From: Selaginella moellendorffii
Taxonomy: Eukaryota > Streptophyta > Lycopodiopsida > Selaginellales > Selaginellaceae
Assembly (NCBI RefSeq): GCF_000143415.4
Contig: NW_003314367.1
Coordinates: 276,598 to 340,597, forward strand
Reading direction: 5' to 3'
Length of the DNA stretch: 64,000 nt
Under the pieces are notes generated by a model, which saw only the letters and a list, made by a program, of their open reading frames with translations, was not told where the DNA came from and ran no database searches. Each line of letters opens with the position of its first letter. The first letter of the stretch is position 1. Below are positions 1 to 9,779 of this stretch, piece after piece. The position numbers and the translations under genes were made by a program.

Positions 1-464
1 GTTTGCTCGGATCAGCAACGGCAAGATTCGAAAGGTACACGGCTTACATTCCAAAAGCGAGAATGCTCCTGACCCCAAAAGTGTAGGAACGTCCGCGGCG
101 GTCAATTGCTTGGGAACTTTCGCATCAAGCAAGGACGCGGACGTGTCGTGAACAAGTAGTTGCTGCAAGAGCTTAACCAAGTGGTTGTTGTCAACGTTCT
201 TATATCTGAAAATCGAAAAATAAAAATAAAAAATCCATCCTTTTGTCAGCAAGACAAATCCTAAGAAAGAAAGAACTTGGCGACACACAATACCTCTCGG
301 CAACTTGCGCGTAGCTGAGTGGGAACGACAAACCATCGTCATTCTCGTCGGCGGGTGGCGTTCCATTCCTGATGGTACCTCTGGGGCAAGAGCTTGTGCT
401 GTAGGAGCTCGTTCCAGAGCTGGTCAGTGGCTCTCTCGTAAGGGCCTCTCCTCAGGAAGTGCAT
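1..464 (-). pseudogene. 5' fragment of BRWD/PHIP-like WD40 gene (copy 0)
   Basis: The minus strand from 464 encodes the N-terminal start of a plant BRWD/PHIP-like protein: a methionine, then a conserved WNELLQHKLLPRRYH block, a LSYAQVAERY-like stretch past a break, and further in the ADVPTLLGSG motif. The gene runs off the left edge. An 11-bp deletion after the RRYH codons shifts the frame, and the same deletion is in the copy at 24659-25114. Known plant members are nuclear WD40-bromodomain-like proteins thought to act in chromatin regulation. This fragment is unlikely to make a full protein. Confidence 0.8.
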
Positions 465-1063
465 GATAACTTCCGCAACTCGATCTCCTCGTCTTGTTCA
501 TGCAGGTGATGATCAGCTCCAACATCAGACCGTAAAGCCACCTACGTTAGTCAGTCTGCACGAGAGGTTAGCTAAGCTGCATGAAGATTGCACCCGAGTC
601 TACTTGAAGACAGAAAACTTGAAAGCTTCGATTCAATGTTCCGTTACCATACAAAGCATTTGAACCCAGTGACTATATGCGATATCCGCAGCTCCAAAGG
701 ACCTCCTGAATAAATAGTCTCCTGAATAAATAGTTACACTCATCCACCTACAAGGAAGTACCAATTAGACAATGCCAGGCCACGTTCATGTCTATGTTCT
801 TGCCCGGAAAAAGACTTACTATCAGAAGCTCACGACATATAAGCCTTTTTATTTCGAAGAACGAAGATCCGAATCAGAAAAAAATATCCTGAGAAAAAAA
901 AAGAACAGCTTTGTCGTTTCTATGAATCAACTACTGATCATTGAACCAGCAGCAGCGCCACTTACCCACCACTATGCTCTTTGCACACGACTTGATCAAG
1001 CCATCCAAACCCTGATCCAGTATTTTAAAAGCCGCACAAAATCTAGATCTAACAAATGCTTAC
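465..1063. other. Intronic and downstream-exon DNA of the family A locus
   Basis: This stretch lies between the BRWD 5' fragment and the family A first exon. It corresponds to 25115-25697 and to 17767-18249. On the minus strand it holds a possible small exon ending in codons for CRELLI, followed by a ~70 bp intron-like segment (GTAAGT donor, CTAAT branch-like sequence, TTGTAG acceptor) and a possible last exon beginning VDE. These exon calls are tentative because no frame runs cleanly through all copies. Confidence 0.35.
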
Positions 1064-1494
1064 CTGATAGAGGGATGTGGAATAGTCGATCATGACTTGG
1101 TTGTGGGCTGCTATAACATCCTGGAGCATGAATGGGATCCATTTGTACAGCAGTGAGGGAGGATTTGCAAGCGATCCATGGTGCATTGTTGCCATGGCTA
1201 GAGAAGTGAATGTTGCAGCTATGCATGCTGCAATCAAGGAGGACTTCCAAGCACTTCACGATACAGTGAAGGAACCACGGCAACAACGTCTTATTTTATG
1301 GCACTATGGATTGTTGGCAAATCCTCCCTCACTGCCGCACGAATGCCAGAGGCCATCACCTGGAGATTCTCAGTCACAGCTCCCATTCTTGCACACATGG
1401 CAGATGCCAGCACCAGCACACAAGCTGTGGTCACGATGCACAGCACACTAATCGCAATGGTGCTAACAAGCACTATGGCAATCAAAAACTCCAT
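1064..1494 (-). pseudogene. Membrane-anchored 11-mer repeat protein, family A, broken copy 1
   Basis: The minus strand starts at 1494 with MEFLIAIVLVST, a hydrophobic N-terminal segment nearly identical to the better gene at 18250-18753. One 11-mer repeat follows (AVREDLPTIHS), then a GAA-to-TAA nonsense change. The next ~155 bp (1121-1275) carry the repeat codons on the opposite strand, a small inversion also seen in the copy at 25698-26122. The end (VMIDYSTSLYQ, then a GTAAGC donor) is back on the minus strand. The inversion and stop make a normal protein implausible. Confidence 0.75.
1121..1275 (+). other. Micro-inversion inside the family A repeat exon
   Basis: The plus strand here reads codons such as NVAAMHAAIKED and ALHDTVKE, which are on the minus strand in the family A gene at 18250-18753. 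Sequence on both sides keeps the normal orientation, so about 155 bp was inverted. The same inversion is at about 25755-25908. Confidence 0.8.
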
Positions 1495-4357
1495 TGGCAA
1501 GGTTTGCAGCAAAGCCTTTGCAAAATCGAAAATGAAATCAAATTTACAGTAGTTATGAAAGACACAAATGACACTCTTACCAGAAGTTCGAGCCGCCCGC
1601 CCTATCTTCGCAAGAACCCACAGTCGCTTTATCTTACGTACAATGGGCCACTGGCCACTTTCTTGGTGGGCCGCCATTCGTACAGTGGTCTGGCGGGAAC
1701 TCGAGTTCCTAGTGGATTCTCGCGATTTCTATCAGTACACGGGCTCAATGACAAGAGGAGGAGGAAGAGGAGAAGGATGGCGCTCCATCTCCTCGACTTC
1801 TTTCGTCCTCATGGCTTTCCAGGTATAAAAAGATTGAGAGTGATCCTCAGACTGATCTCGTGTTTGACAATGTAGATGGATGTGTAAGGAAAATGTTTCT
1901 TTTCTTCGTTAACTAAGACCTCGAGAAATTTTTTACAAAGCTCACATTTGCAGTGCCTCAGAGAAGCGTTCTCTCAGCCACTCCACCTTGAGCACCGACG
2001 AATGCTGTTTCCCAAAATATGTCCGGAAGTTGTCGATCAGTATCCTAAGATCGTGTGACACCGCCATCACGCTACGATAATAGTTGTTCTCCAGCCGCTC
2101 GCGAATCACGTCCATGGAGATTGGTAGCGCAATCCTGCATTGATTGAAAACCTTTAGCTTCTTTCTCAATCGCAAGAGATTTTTCCAACTTGCCTGTCAA
2201 GAAAATCCGGCTTGCTCACGGCCTGCTGCAACCTCCACAAGTCATACTCGTCCTGTGAAAAGCAAACGCTCGTCAAGCCAAGACCAAAACCGAAACATTC
2301 CTCGAGTCTATGATCGATCGCACAAAAACAAACCTTGGATTGGTTCGAGTGGAGCACCTCGTCCACGATGTCGAGCAGCTCACGCACCTTGTCCTGCTCG
2401 ATCTGTGGCGACTCCCAAGTTAAAGGATTCTCAACGTCGTGAAGCTCCCAGGGGCAGTGGTTCGTCGTCGATGGCTCGTCCTTGTACAGCACATTGATGC
2501 TGTCCCTGGGGCTGTTTGGAAACTCGGGCGACTTTCCCTTCACCTGAGTTATCGTCCCTTCCCACCAGCGACCACCTTCTTCCTCGTCCGACCTCCACCA
2601 CACTTGGCACTTGTCCCGACTGGACCACTTCCTGGCCATGGAGGCCTCGTAGCGGCTTCTCTCCACTATAAAGTCGGCGAAGTCTGTCAGCTCCGGCAAG
2701 TCGACGCTGAAGCTGCTGCCGCGAATCCTGTACCCGTCCATAAACTCAAGAGTCAGCCGGCAACAAGTGTTCCCCGACACTTCGAGAATGATGTACTCCA
2801 GTCCGGTGATCTCGCAGAAGTCGACCACTTGCAGTTCCCTTTTCACGCTTCTCCAGGGACCATCGTCGTCGAGCCGCTTGTTGTCTAAGTAGTCTTGATG
2901 TCCCTGCGATCGACAGTTTCAATTCAAACATAATTCAAGACGAGCTCGTTGGATCTCTTACCTGTCGGAAGTACACCACCTCATCACCATACTGTGGGAT
3001 GTAGCGCGTCCGCTCCACCTCTGTCAAGAGTAACCAGGACACGTTGCTCGGACTCCGATGCACCGTGCTCAGGTTTCTCCTCACGTGGAAATCCTTGTAC
3101 CTCGACCCAACGTTCTTCTGCAGCTTCACTTTAAGTCTGCTCGAAGTTCTTCTTTCGGGCTTTCGGCGTCCATCGTCGTCGCTGCTTCTATCCCAGTCCG
3201 AGTCGTCGTAAGACGAGCTAGCTTCCCAGTGTGAGGGACGGCCGACGTTTCTCCTGCTTCTTGTGGACCTGCTGTTGGAGAGACTAACCACGCGACCCTG
3301 CGCCAGCCGTGTACTTCTCCTGCGGCCACCTGAAGCGTGCTCGTCGGCCTCATAACACTCGGTCTTAGTCGCAACTTTGCGAGGCCTTCTCCTTGAGTAG
3401 ACGGCCTTGTTCATATTGCGCTTCATTTGTATATCGTCCACGTCCAGGTCCTCACTTGCCTGCTCTTCCTCGGGCTTGTAAGCATCCTCCAGCGACTCAC
3501 TGTTACTGCCGGGTGAAACCTCTTCGTGGTAATCACTATTCCGAGCTGCTGCTGTTGTGATAAGGCATGCGAGCACGCTTGACTGCTTTCCCCTTCTTCC
3601 ATATGTATCCCTGTTTGTCGTCAGACGAAACAGCTTCAGTGGGATTCTCGTCCGCGATAAAACCATCTGTTTTTGGATGACTGTCATTAGCCTCGGACAT
3701 GGGGACTTTAGAAGTGCCTTGTTCTGGTATTTCGAGGCTCTGAAAAGTATCCTCGTTGTTGGACGTTTGTGCACAGTTTCTCAACTTGAGTACTAACTTT
3801 CGCTGAGACCTTGGCCGCCTGCATTCACCCACGTCCGAAGTCTCTGCGGGACTCTTCTTCAGAGGTTCATCGTCTTCACGTTCCTGAGTTTCTGTAAGAA
3901 CTTTCCCGTTGCGTAGAAGCCTCTGGTTCTCGTTCTCTCCAGATGTACCAGGTCTTTTGGCATCCTCAGCGGCCAGGCGGCGTGCTCCGTCGTCTTCGTA
4001 CTCATGTAAGCTCGAAAACATGGTCAAGGCATTCCAAGCTGCCATCCTCATAGGCCTCAATGCATGGTCCGTGTTTGACTTTCTTATTAGACCTCAATAT
4101 CTGTGTTTCCTCTCTCCTTTAGTTTCCTCATCGGCATCAAAAGTGCATTGTATGACTCCTCCAAGCGCCAGCGCTTTTGCTTCCTGACCAAGGTCGCAAG
4201 TATCTGTAATGGATTATCAGAAACACAAAAACTTCACGTACATACCTCTCTCCTTCTTTGGGTACGAACCACTTCAGAATCTAATTCGTCATTTTCTTTG
4301 TCGGTTGTTTCTGATTCACAGATCGTACCACTTTCTTCATTTCCATCCTCGTCACTC

Positions 4358-4432
4358 AAGAAACTGGGATAAAGAAGTCACCGGCTTGAGTGACGAGTCT
4401 GGTTCTGACTACTGCGCGAGCGAAGAAAGCTC
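4358..4432 (+). other. Micro-inversion in the acidic linker of BRWD copy A
   Basis: The plus strand encodes KEVTGLSDESGSDYCASEE here, while copy B encodes the matching segment on the minus strand near 21835-21905. Flanking DNA keeps its orientation. An 11-bp inverted pair (cgtcactcaag at 4350-4360, cttgagtgacg at 4385-4395) spans the left junction. Confidence 0.8.
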
Positions 4433-5870
4433 TCCGCCAGTTGTTCTACCCATCTGTTGCCTTGCTTGTTTGTTTGCTCAATCGCTTGCAGAGAAGAAAC
4501 TGAGGCTTATCCTGAGGAATGAAAGCTGGATCATCAAACGTTCCCACTGCGAGCTGAACTGATGGTGGTTGCCAGTAGCAACCTAGGAGTCCCAGACGAC
4601 GTTGCTGGTACGAGCTTTGATAAGGTTCTGGATAGGGAATCAAGCCTGAAAATGAAACAGAAAAATAAGTTGGCCGAGGTAAGAAGTCACCAGCTTACTT
4701 GCATCGCACAAGAGATCTTGAAGATTCCTTTGATGAGGAGGCAACCGAGTTTCCTGTTAAAGAAAGACATTCAGTTCGCACAAGAATAATAGCGGACAGG
4801 AACAACACTCAGGACTAAAACTAAATAAAAGCACTTACATCATTTTATTTACCTGATCGAGAACGTTTCCATCCAAGAAAAAACTAGAAAAAACAAAAAT
4901 AATAAATAATAAATGCAAAAACAACAAGCTATTGGATGAAAGATAAAAAGCAAAATCTTCCTGATACCTGATCGTATTACGCACCTTCGTCGTCTTGACT
5001 ACCAACGAGGTTCCATCCCTGAAAATTAGCAAACGTGAAATCCAGGATAAATGGATATGAGAGCAAGCATACGGTGAAAATTGTCATCGACAAGATTATA
5101 ATCTCCAGTCTCATATGTTCTTACTGGATGGCCCTGCCAAATCTAAAACAATCAAGTGATATTCGTCATCATTCTTTTGAGCGAACACACTTACATCCCA
5201 GACAGTACCTCTGCCATCGTAGCCCGGACTCATTGCAATATGAGGATTGCATGGATGTACATCTGGCACGTAAGTCTCGGCAATCTGCACATCCATGTTA
5301 TTCCATGAGAGCCCCATAAGATGTCTTTACCTTGTCATCCTTGAAAAAGTCCACGGAAGAAACTTTGATTGGCTCTGCACAACCACTGGAACAAAGGACG
5401 ATTGATGTCAACAAAGACGCGAACCTGAACTGCACGTAGTTAACTTCTTGCGTCCCAAACCTGTTCAAACAATTGCTAGAAATATAAACAGTCCACTTTT
5501 AATGCTTACCCTGGCAAGCTTGTCCGAATTCCCAGTGACGAAATATGATCCATCTGCATTAAACGCACAGAACTGAATCTGATTCGTAGCCTGTGCTCCA
5601 TTCTCAGCTCCTGCAGCTGGAAACAAGCTTTTAGAAGACCAGAAAAACATTGGCAGACTCTTTACATTCGGGCTCGCCATCCGGCTTCGGCATGTAGACA
5701 CGTGAATTGACAGAGGTTCCGTCTTCAGGTCGGGGACTAAACTTGATGGCCGTTACGTGGTCACGAAGTGTTGCAACCGGAACACCATCTGGTAATCCAC
5801 TAAAGGCAGAAGCAAAACGAATCAAAACAAAAAACAGGAGGAATCGTCAGAAGCTGATGCAACTAAAGTG

Positions 5871-6222
5871 GAGGTTCCTACTCTTTCGGGATCAGGAGCA
5901 TTCTCGCTTTTGGAATGTAAGCCTTGTCTTTTCGAATATTGCGGTTGCTGATCCGAGCAAACTACTGGCAGCGGAGCAAAGAAATGCTACAAGTATCTCT
6001 ACGAAGCGAATAGAACAAATGCATTGGCAAGCTGACCAAGTTCATGCTCTCGAACTTGGTGGTGGATTTGCAATGCATCGCAATAGAAAATAGGCTTCGC
6101 CTTTGTAGCTGCGGAGGTTTGGACTATGCAAGAACTTGGCTGGCTGGCTGGTTTCGATTACTGTGCTTAAAAACCTGGCTTTTTTGTGGGAGGTAGCCGA
6201 TTTGTCTGTAAGTAGTTCGAAC
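5871..6222 (+). other. Micro-inversion in the WD40 part of BRWD copy A
   Basis: The plus strand reads codons for WQADQVHALELGGGFA, which lie on the minus strand in copy B (about 24590) and copy C (about 29100). Aligning to copy C puts the left break after aactaaagtg at 5870 and the right break after gttcgaac at 6222. The sequence outside is collinear with copy C. Confidence 0.85.
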
Positions 6223-7063
6223 GCGGCGGTTAATTGCTTGGACACTTTCGCATCACGCGAACACGCAGTTGCTGCAAGAGCTTGTTGCCAACGTTCTTAC
6301 ACCTGCAAATCATCTTCTTGTCAACATGGAAAACCAATAAAGAGCTTCGCGACACACAGTACCTCGGCAACTTGCGCCTCGCTGAGTGGGAACGACAAAC
6401 ATCGTCATTTTCATCAGCGGTGGGCGTCCCATTCCTGGAGAAAAATTCAAGGTACCTCCGGGGCAAGAACTTGTGCTGTAGGAACTCGTTCCAGGGCTGG
6501 CCAGTGGCTCTCTCGCAAGGGCCGCGACTCAGGAAATGCATGATAAAGAAATGGAGATCACCTCGATCTCCTCGTTCAGCTCTCTATGTTTCAGGTCCAG
6601 TGAGTCTGCACGAGCCGTCAGCTAAGCTGCATGACCCCGAGTCTACTTGAAGACAGAAAACTTGAAAGCTTTGATTGAATCGTGTTCCGTTATCATACAA
6701 AGCAATTGAAGTGTACCCAGTGAAATCCGGGTCTGCTGGATAAACAGTTACACTGATCCACCTACAAGGAAGTACTATTAGACACTGCCAAGCCACGTCC
6801 ATGTCTATGTTCTTGCCCGGAAAAGACTTACTATCAGAAGCTCAAGACATGAGTCATTTTATTTCGAGGAAACGAAGATCCGAATCAGAAGCTTTTTCCC
6901 TGTCGAAAAACAAAACAGTTTTGTCGAACTTCCTATGAATCAACTACTGATCACTGAACATGGTCAGCAGCAGCAGCGCCACTTCTGTGCGGTTTGCACA
7001 CCACTGGATGATCAAGAAAATAATTTCAAGATTCGCACAAGCCAGAACTTCACAAATGCTTAC

Positions 7064-7378
7064 CGGATTAGCTTGGCCCTGGGCTGCCTCAGCTCGCAGA
7101 GCATCTCGCAGCATCCTCAGTTCCTCCCTCAAGGCACCAAAATCCTGTATCACCTGCCTGAGGCTGGGAAGATCCGCCTTGAGAACTCCACGGAGAGCCT
7201 GCAGATCCTCCTTGAGAGCTCCACGGAGAGCCTGTAGATCCTCCTTCGCTGCTCCCCTGGTTGAAGAAGCCATGGTAATGACGCTCTTGGTGAGGAGGTT
7301 GATGATGAGCATGGTTGCAACGCAAGTTGCCGCAATGACAACACAAGCACCCGCGACCGCCACAATCACAACATCCAT
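7064..7378 (-). CDS. Membrane-anchored 11-mer repeat protein, family B, copy 1 (exon 1)
   Basis: The first exon encodes 105 residues from 7378 and ends in phase 0 at a GTAAGCATTTG donor. Residues about 3-30 are a strongly hydrophobic segment (MDVVIVAVAGACVVIAATC...), a likely signal anchor. Three tandem 11-residue units follow (AAKEDLQALRG, ALKEDLQALRG, VLKADLPSLRQ), then a charged heptad-like helix (ALREELRMLRDALRAE). The 11-residue period predicts a long amphipathic helix or right-handed coiled coil. I do not recognise the family and assign no function. Later exons are probably within 6545-6900, but I could not fix them. It lies upstream of BRWD copy A and shares its donor sequence and design with family A. 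Confidence 0.6.
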
Positions 7379-7434
7379 GGAAGCTGCGGAGACGACGAAC
7401 CCTAGATTTTACATGGAGGGAAAATTTGCTCACC

Positions 7435-8301
7435 CTAACCTCGGGCAGCCCTTCTCCGAAATTTGCTGCAATCCGGGAGCAAGATCTGCGAGAGAGGTCC
7501 TGCCAGGATTTTCTGCGCTGCCTTGGTACAAGCTCGTATAGCTTGGACCTTTAAAGCCTCCCGCTCCCCTTCCAAGCGACGTGATCGATCTTCTGGCAGA
7601 AAAGCTCGGAGAACAGCGACAGAAGAGAAGCGCGAGGCCAATCCACGTCGGGAGAAGCGGTCCCCGATGGTTCCACTCGATTTGGAGGCGGCGGCGAGGC
7701 TGCCTGGCTGCGCTGATTTCGGCTTGGGCACCTCTGCAAGATCATCGCGCATGACATCCTCGTCGCCGTCAATCTGTACCTCCTGTGGAGGGAGAAGAGC
7801 TCTTCTTTGTTGTCGGCACTGCCGGCTCCAGCACTGGCTCTGGCCGTGGCGGCTTGCTCCTCGATTTCCATGGCTCCGATTCGGCTTCCACCGTCTTACC
7901 TTTCCTCGCGCGGTGGCGCGGCGCGACGGCGTCTCCGGAGCTGGATTGGCGGCAGGAATCGATGCTGCTCTTGTGCCACGGGCGTGGATTCTTCCCAACG
8001 GTAGTGGGCCGGAGGCGCTGGATATCTTCCTCCGCGGGCGCATTCTCGGGAATCTTGATCTTGTCCTGGTGATTTCGCGAGGAGCTGTGGATCTTGGCGC
8101 CGGCGTGGTGACTCCGCGAGGTTTTGTGGCCAGAGTAGGAGCAGCGGATCGATCCAGGACCAGGACAGGATTTCGTCCTCTTGTTCCTGGCGGGGGATTG
8201 CTGGTGCCAGGGGTGATCGCCGTCGGCTTCCGGATCGAAGGGGAGCTCACGTGGCCTCGATGACAAGAGAAGGAGGGGGAGGAAGAGGAGAAGGATGGCA
8301 C
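7435..8301 (-). pseudogene. Unrecognised disordered-protein locus, copy 1
   Basis: The minus strand holds codons matching the locus at 30970-31431: a start MEIEEQAATARASAGAGSA, then QIDGDEDVMRDDLAEVPKP in another frame after about 10 bp is lost near 7797, then RRLEGEREALKVQAIRAC ending near the family B 5' UTR. Composition is Pro/Ser/Arg-rich with no domain I recognise. A long open frame also exists on the plus strand (7463-8263), but it is GC-rich and not preserved in the second copy. Coding status is uncertain. Confidence 0.35.
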
Positions 8302-8424
8302 TCCATCTCCTCACTCGATCCTTGGCAGCTCTCCAAGCCCTGTTGGAGCTCCACAGGAAAGCAGCCACATAAAACACGAAGGAGGAACAGCTGTGATACC
8401 TTGGATTCACAGTGAGTTTCTTTC

Positions 8425-9057
8425 TTCTCTATTCCTTTATTTGGCCTCTCCAAGCCCTGCAAAGTGGAGAAAGCGTTGCGTGCGTGGAGCAAAAACTAAA
8501 ACCCAGCAGTGGTCAACCCTCGACTTGAAAACGAGAACCTCTGGCTCAGCTTCGAGAGCAAGAGCTCCGATCCGATCACTGTTTTTCTTGGTGTTACGTA
8601 TAATCGCCATTTTTCCAAAGAGGTACCTTTAATTCCTTTATTTGTTTGGCTCCAAGGGGAGTATCATGGGAGCTCTAGAAAGAATTACAAGCTTTTATAC
8701 TTAAACCGACTCAAAGCTTTCCAGGTATAAAAAGATCCTCCCAACTCGGGACAAAAGGTGTGCTCGTGAATGCTCGTAGTCACTGCGAAGTCTGTCAGCC
8801 GGCAAGTCAATGCTGAAGCTGTTGCCGCGAATCCTGTACACGTCCATAAACTCGAGAGTGAGCCGGCCCGACACTCCGAGAATGTACTCCAGTTAGGTGA
8901 TCTCGCAGAACGCTCGGAGTTCTCACCCTTCCATCGTCGTCAAGCTAGTGTTGATGTCCCTGCGATCAGTTTCAATTCAAACATAATTCAAGGCAAGCTC
9001 GTTGGATCTCTTACCCCACTTACCCACCTTGCGCCTTGATCAAGTATTTTAAAATCC
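8425..9057. other. Segment inverted relative to block X'
   Basis: This 633-bp segment aligns to 31893-32536 only as its reverse complement, while DNA on both sides is collinear. It contains the BRWD fragment listed separately. Apart from that I see no coding sequence. Which orientation is original cannot be told from the window. Confidence 0.8.
8783..9015 (-). pseudogene. Short BRWD-like gene fragment
   Basis: The minus strand matches part of the exon after GDEVVYFRQ in the larger copies (codons for LTLEFMDVYRIRGSSF-like sequence), including the preceding intron with its ~20-bp T/A-rich end. Internal codons are missing and the frame is broken. It is a dispersed remnant, also present inverted at 31975-32215. 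Confidence 0.75.
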
Positions 9058-9084
9058 GCACAAAATCAAAATTTAACAAATGCT

Positions 9085-9215
9085 TACATGATAGAGGGAT
9101 GTGGAACACCATAATTTGGTTGTGGGTATGTCCTCTTTCAGTGTGCCATGAAGTGCCTGGAGGTCCTGCTTGATTGCAGCATGAATTGCGGAAGTCATGA
9201 CTGCAGTATATGTAA
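9085..9215 (-). pseudogene. Family A 11-mer repeat fragment
   Basis: The minus strand encodes AIHAAIKQDLQALHGTLKED followed by a STSLYHVS-like end and a GTAAGC-type donor, which is the last part of the family A first exon. No hydrophobic N-terminus is attached. The same fragment is at 32575-32690. Confidence 0.65.
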
Positions 9216-9339
9216 GATTATAAACTTAAATTTTAACAACAAACAAACTCAAATCTTTGTGATTGATGGATGAATGACACTTGAAGAAAATGCTAACATA
9301 ACCATTAGCATATAGCTATTACTCTCTAGTGTTTGTGTG

Positions 9340-9396
9340 AATGAATGAATGAATGATAGGATTGAATGAATGGATTGAACGAATGAATGAATGATA
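9340..9396. repeat. Interrupted (GAAT)n microsatellite
   Basis: Repeated gaatgaatgaatg runs, interrupted by gatagg and ggattgaac. The matching stretch in block X' is near 32818-32876 with different unit counts. Confidence 0.85.
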
Positions 9397-9507
9397 GCAA
9401 AACTTGTTAACAATAATAGGAGGCGCAGGAAGGAATTCATTTGCGAATTATCCTTACCTGAAACTCTCTCCCTCCTCATCCTCCTGCCGCACCGAGCAAA
9501 CTAAAAA

Positions 9508-9561
9508 GCGCTCTTAGTTCAGTCCGGTAGAACGCAGGTCTCCAAAACCTGATGTTGTAGG
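9508..9561 (+). tRNA. Truncated organelle-type tRNA-Trp (CCA anticodon)
   Basis: The 54 bases follow the plastid trnW-CCA pattern: acceptor strand GCGCTCT, D arm GTTC...GAAC, anticodon stem CAGGT/ACCTG around loop CTCCAAA, a five-base variable loop, and the first T-stem strand GTAGG. The T loop, second T-stem strand and acceptor 3' strand are missing because the sequence returns to block DNA. It is inside an insertion of about 146 bp (9413-9558) absent from block X' and is surely not functional. A plastid or mitochondrial source is inferred from similarity to plant plastid trnW. Confidence 0.75.
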
Positions 9562-9779
9562 ACTTTAAGCATGTTAGCTACGTAAAGATTACAAAATTTT
9601 AAATATTTTATTGTGGAAAGTCAATAAGATTCCAAAGTAGTATATTTAAGATTTTGTAATCCTAGTTTTAATGTCATTTGCCTGAAAATCTGAGAGGACT
9701 TAACTCATGTCGTCCGGGAAATAAGTTTGAAAATTTCCCACTATAGTTCTCACTGAAATGTTCAAACCCTATTTCAAAT

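Larger units (their letters stand above)
1942..6541 (-). pseudogene. BRWD/PHIP-like WD40 gene, copy A, rearranged
   Basis: Read on the minus strand, this holds the parts of a plant BRWD/PHIP-like protein: N-terminus (from 6541, MHFLSRGPCERA), WD40 repeats, the conserved IPYPEPYQSSYQQRRLG block (about 4640), an acidic Ser/Glu-rich linker with basic patches, the IPQYGDEVVYFRQ/GHQDYL region, CQVWWRSDEEEGGRWWEG, and the C-terminal ENNYYRSV bromodomain-like helix with the stop at 1942. It is broken by a 1-bp deletion in the first exon (shared with copy C), missing WD40 and linker pieces, and two inverted segments (about 4358-4432 and 5871-6222). Intact relatives are chromatin-associated nuclear proteins; this copy is almost certainly non-functional. 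Confidence 0.85.

Noticed and set aside
2439-2888. 149-codon plus-strand frame, repeated at 19692 and 27057
   Set aside because: Antisense to the conserved WWEG-region exon of the BRWD-like genes; the minus strand carries the recognisable protein.
7463-8263. 266-codon plus-strand frame
   Set aside because: GC-rich mirror of the minus-strand locus. It is not kept in the block X' copy and shows no protein motif.
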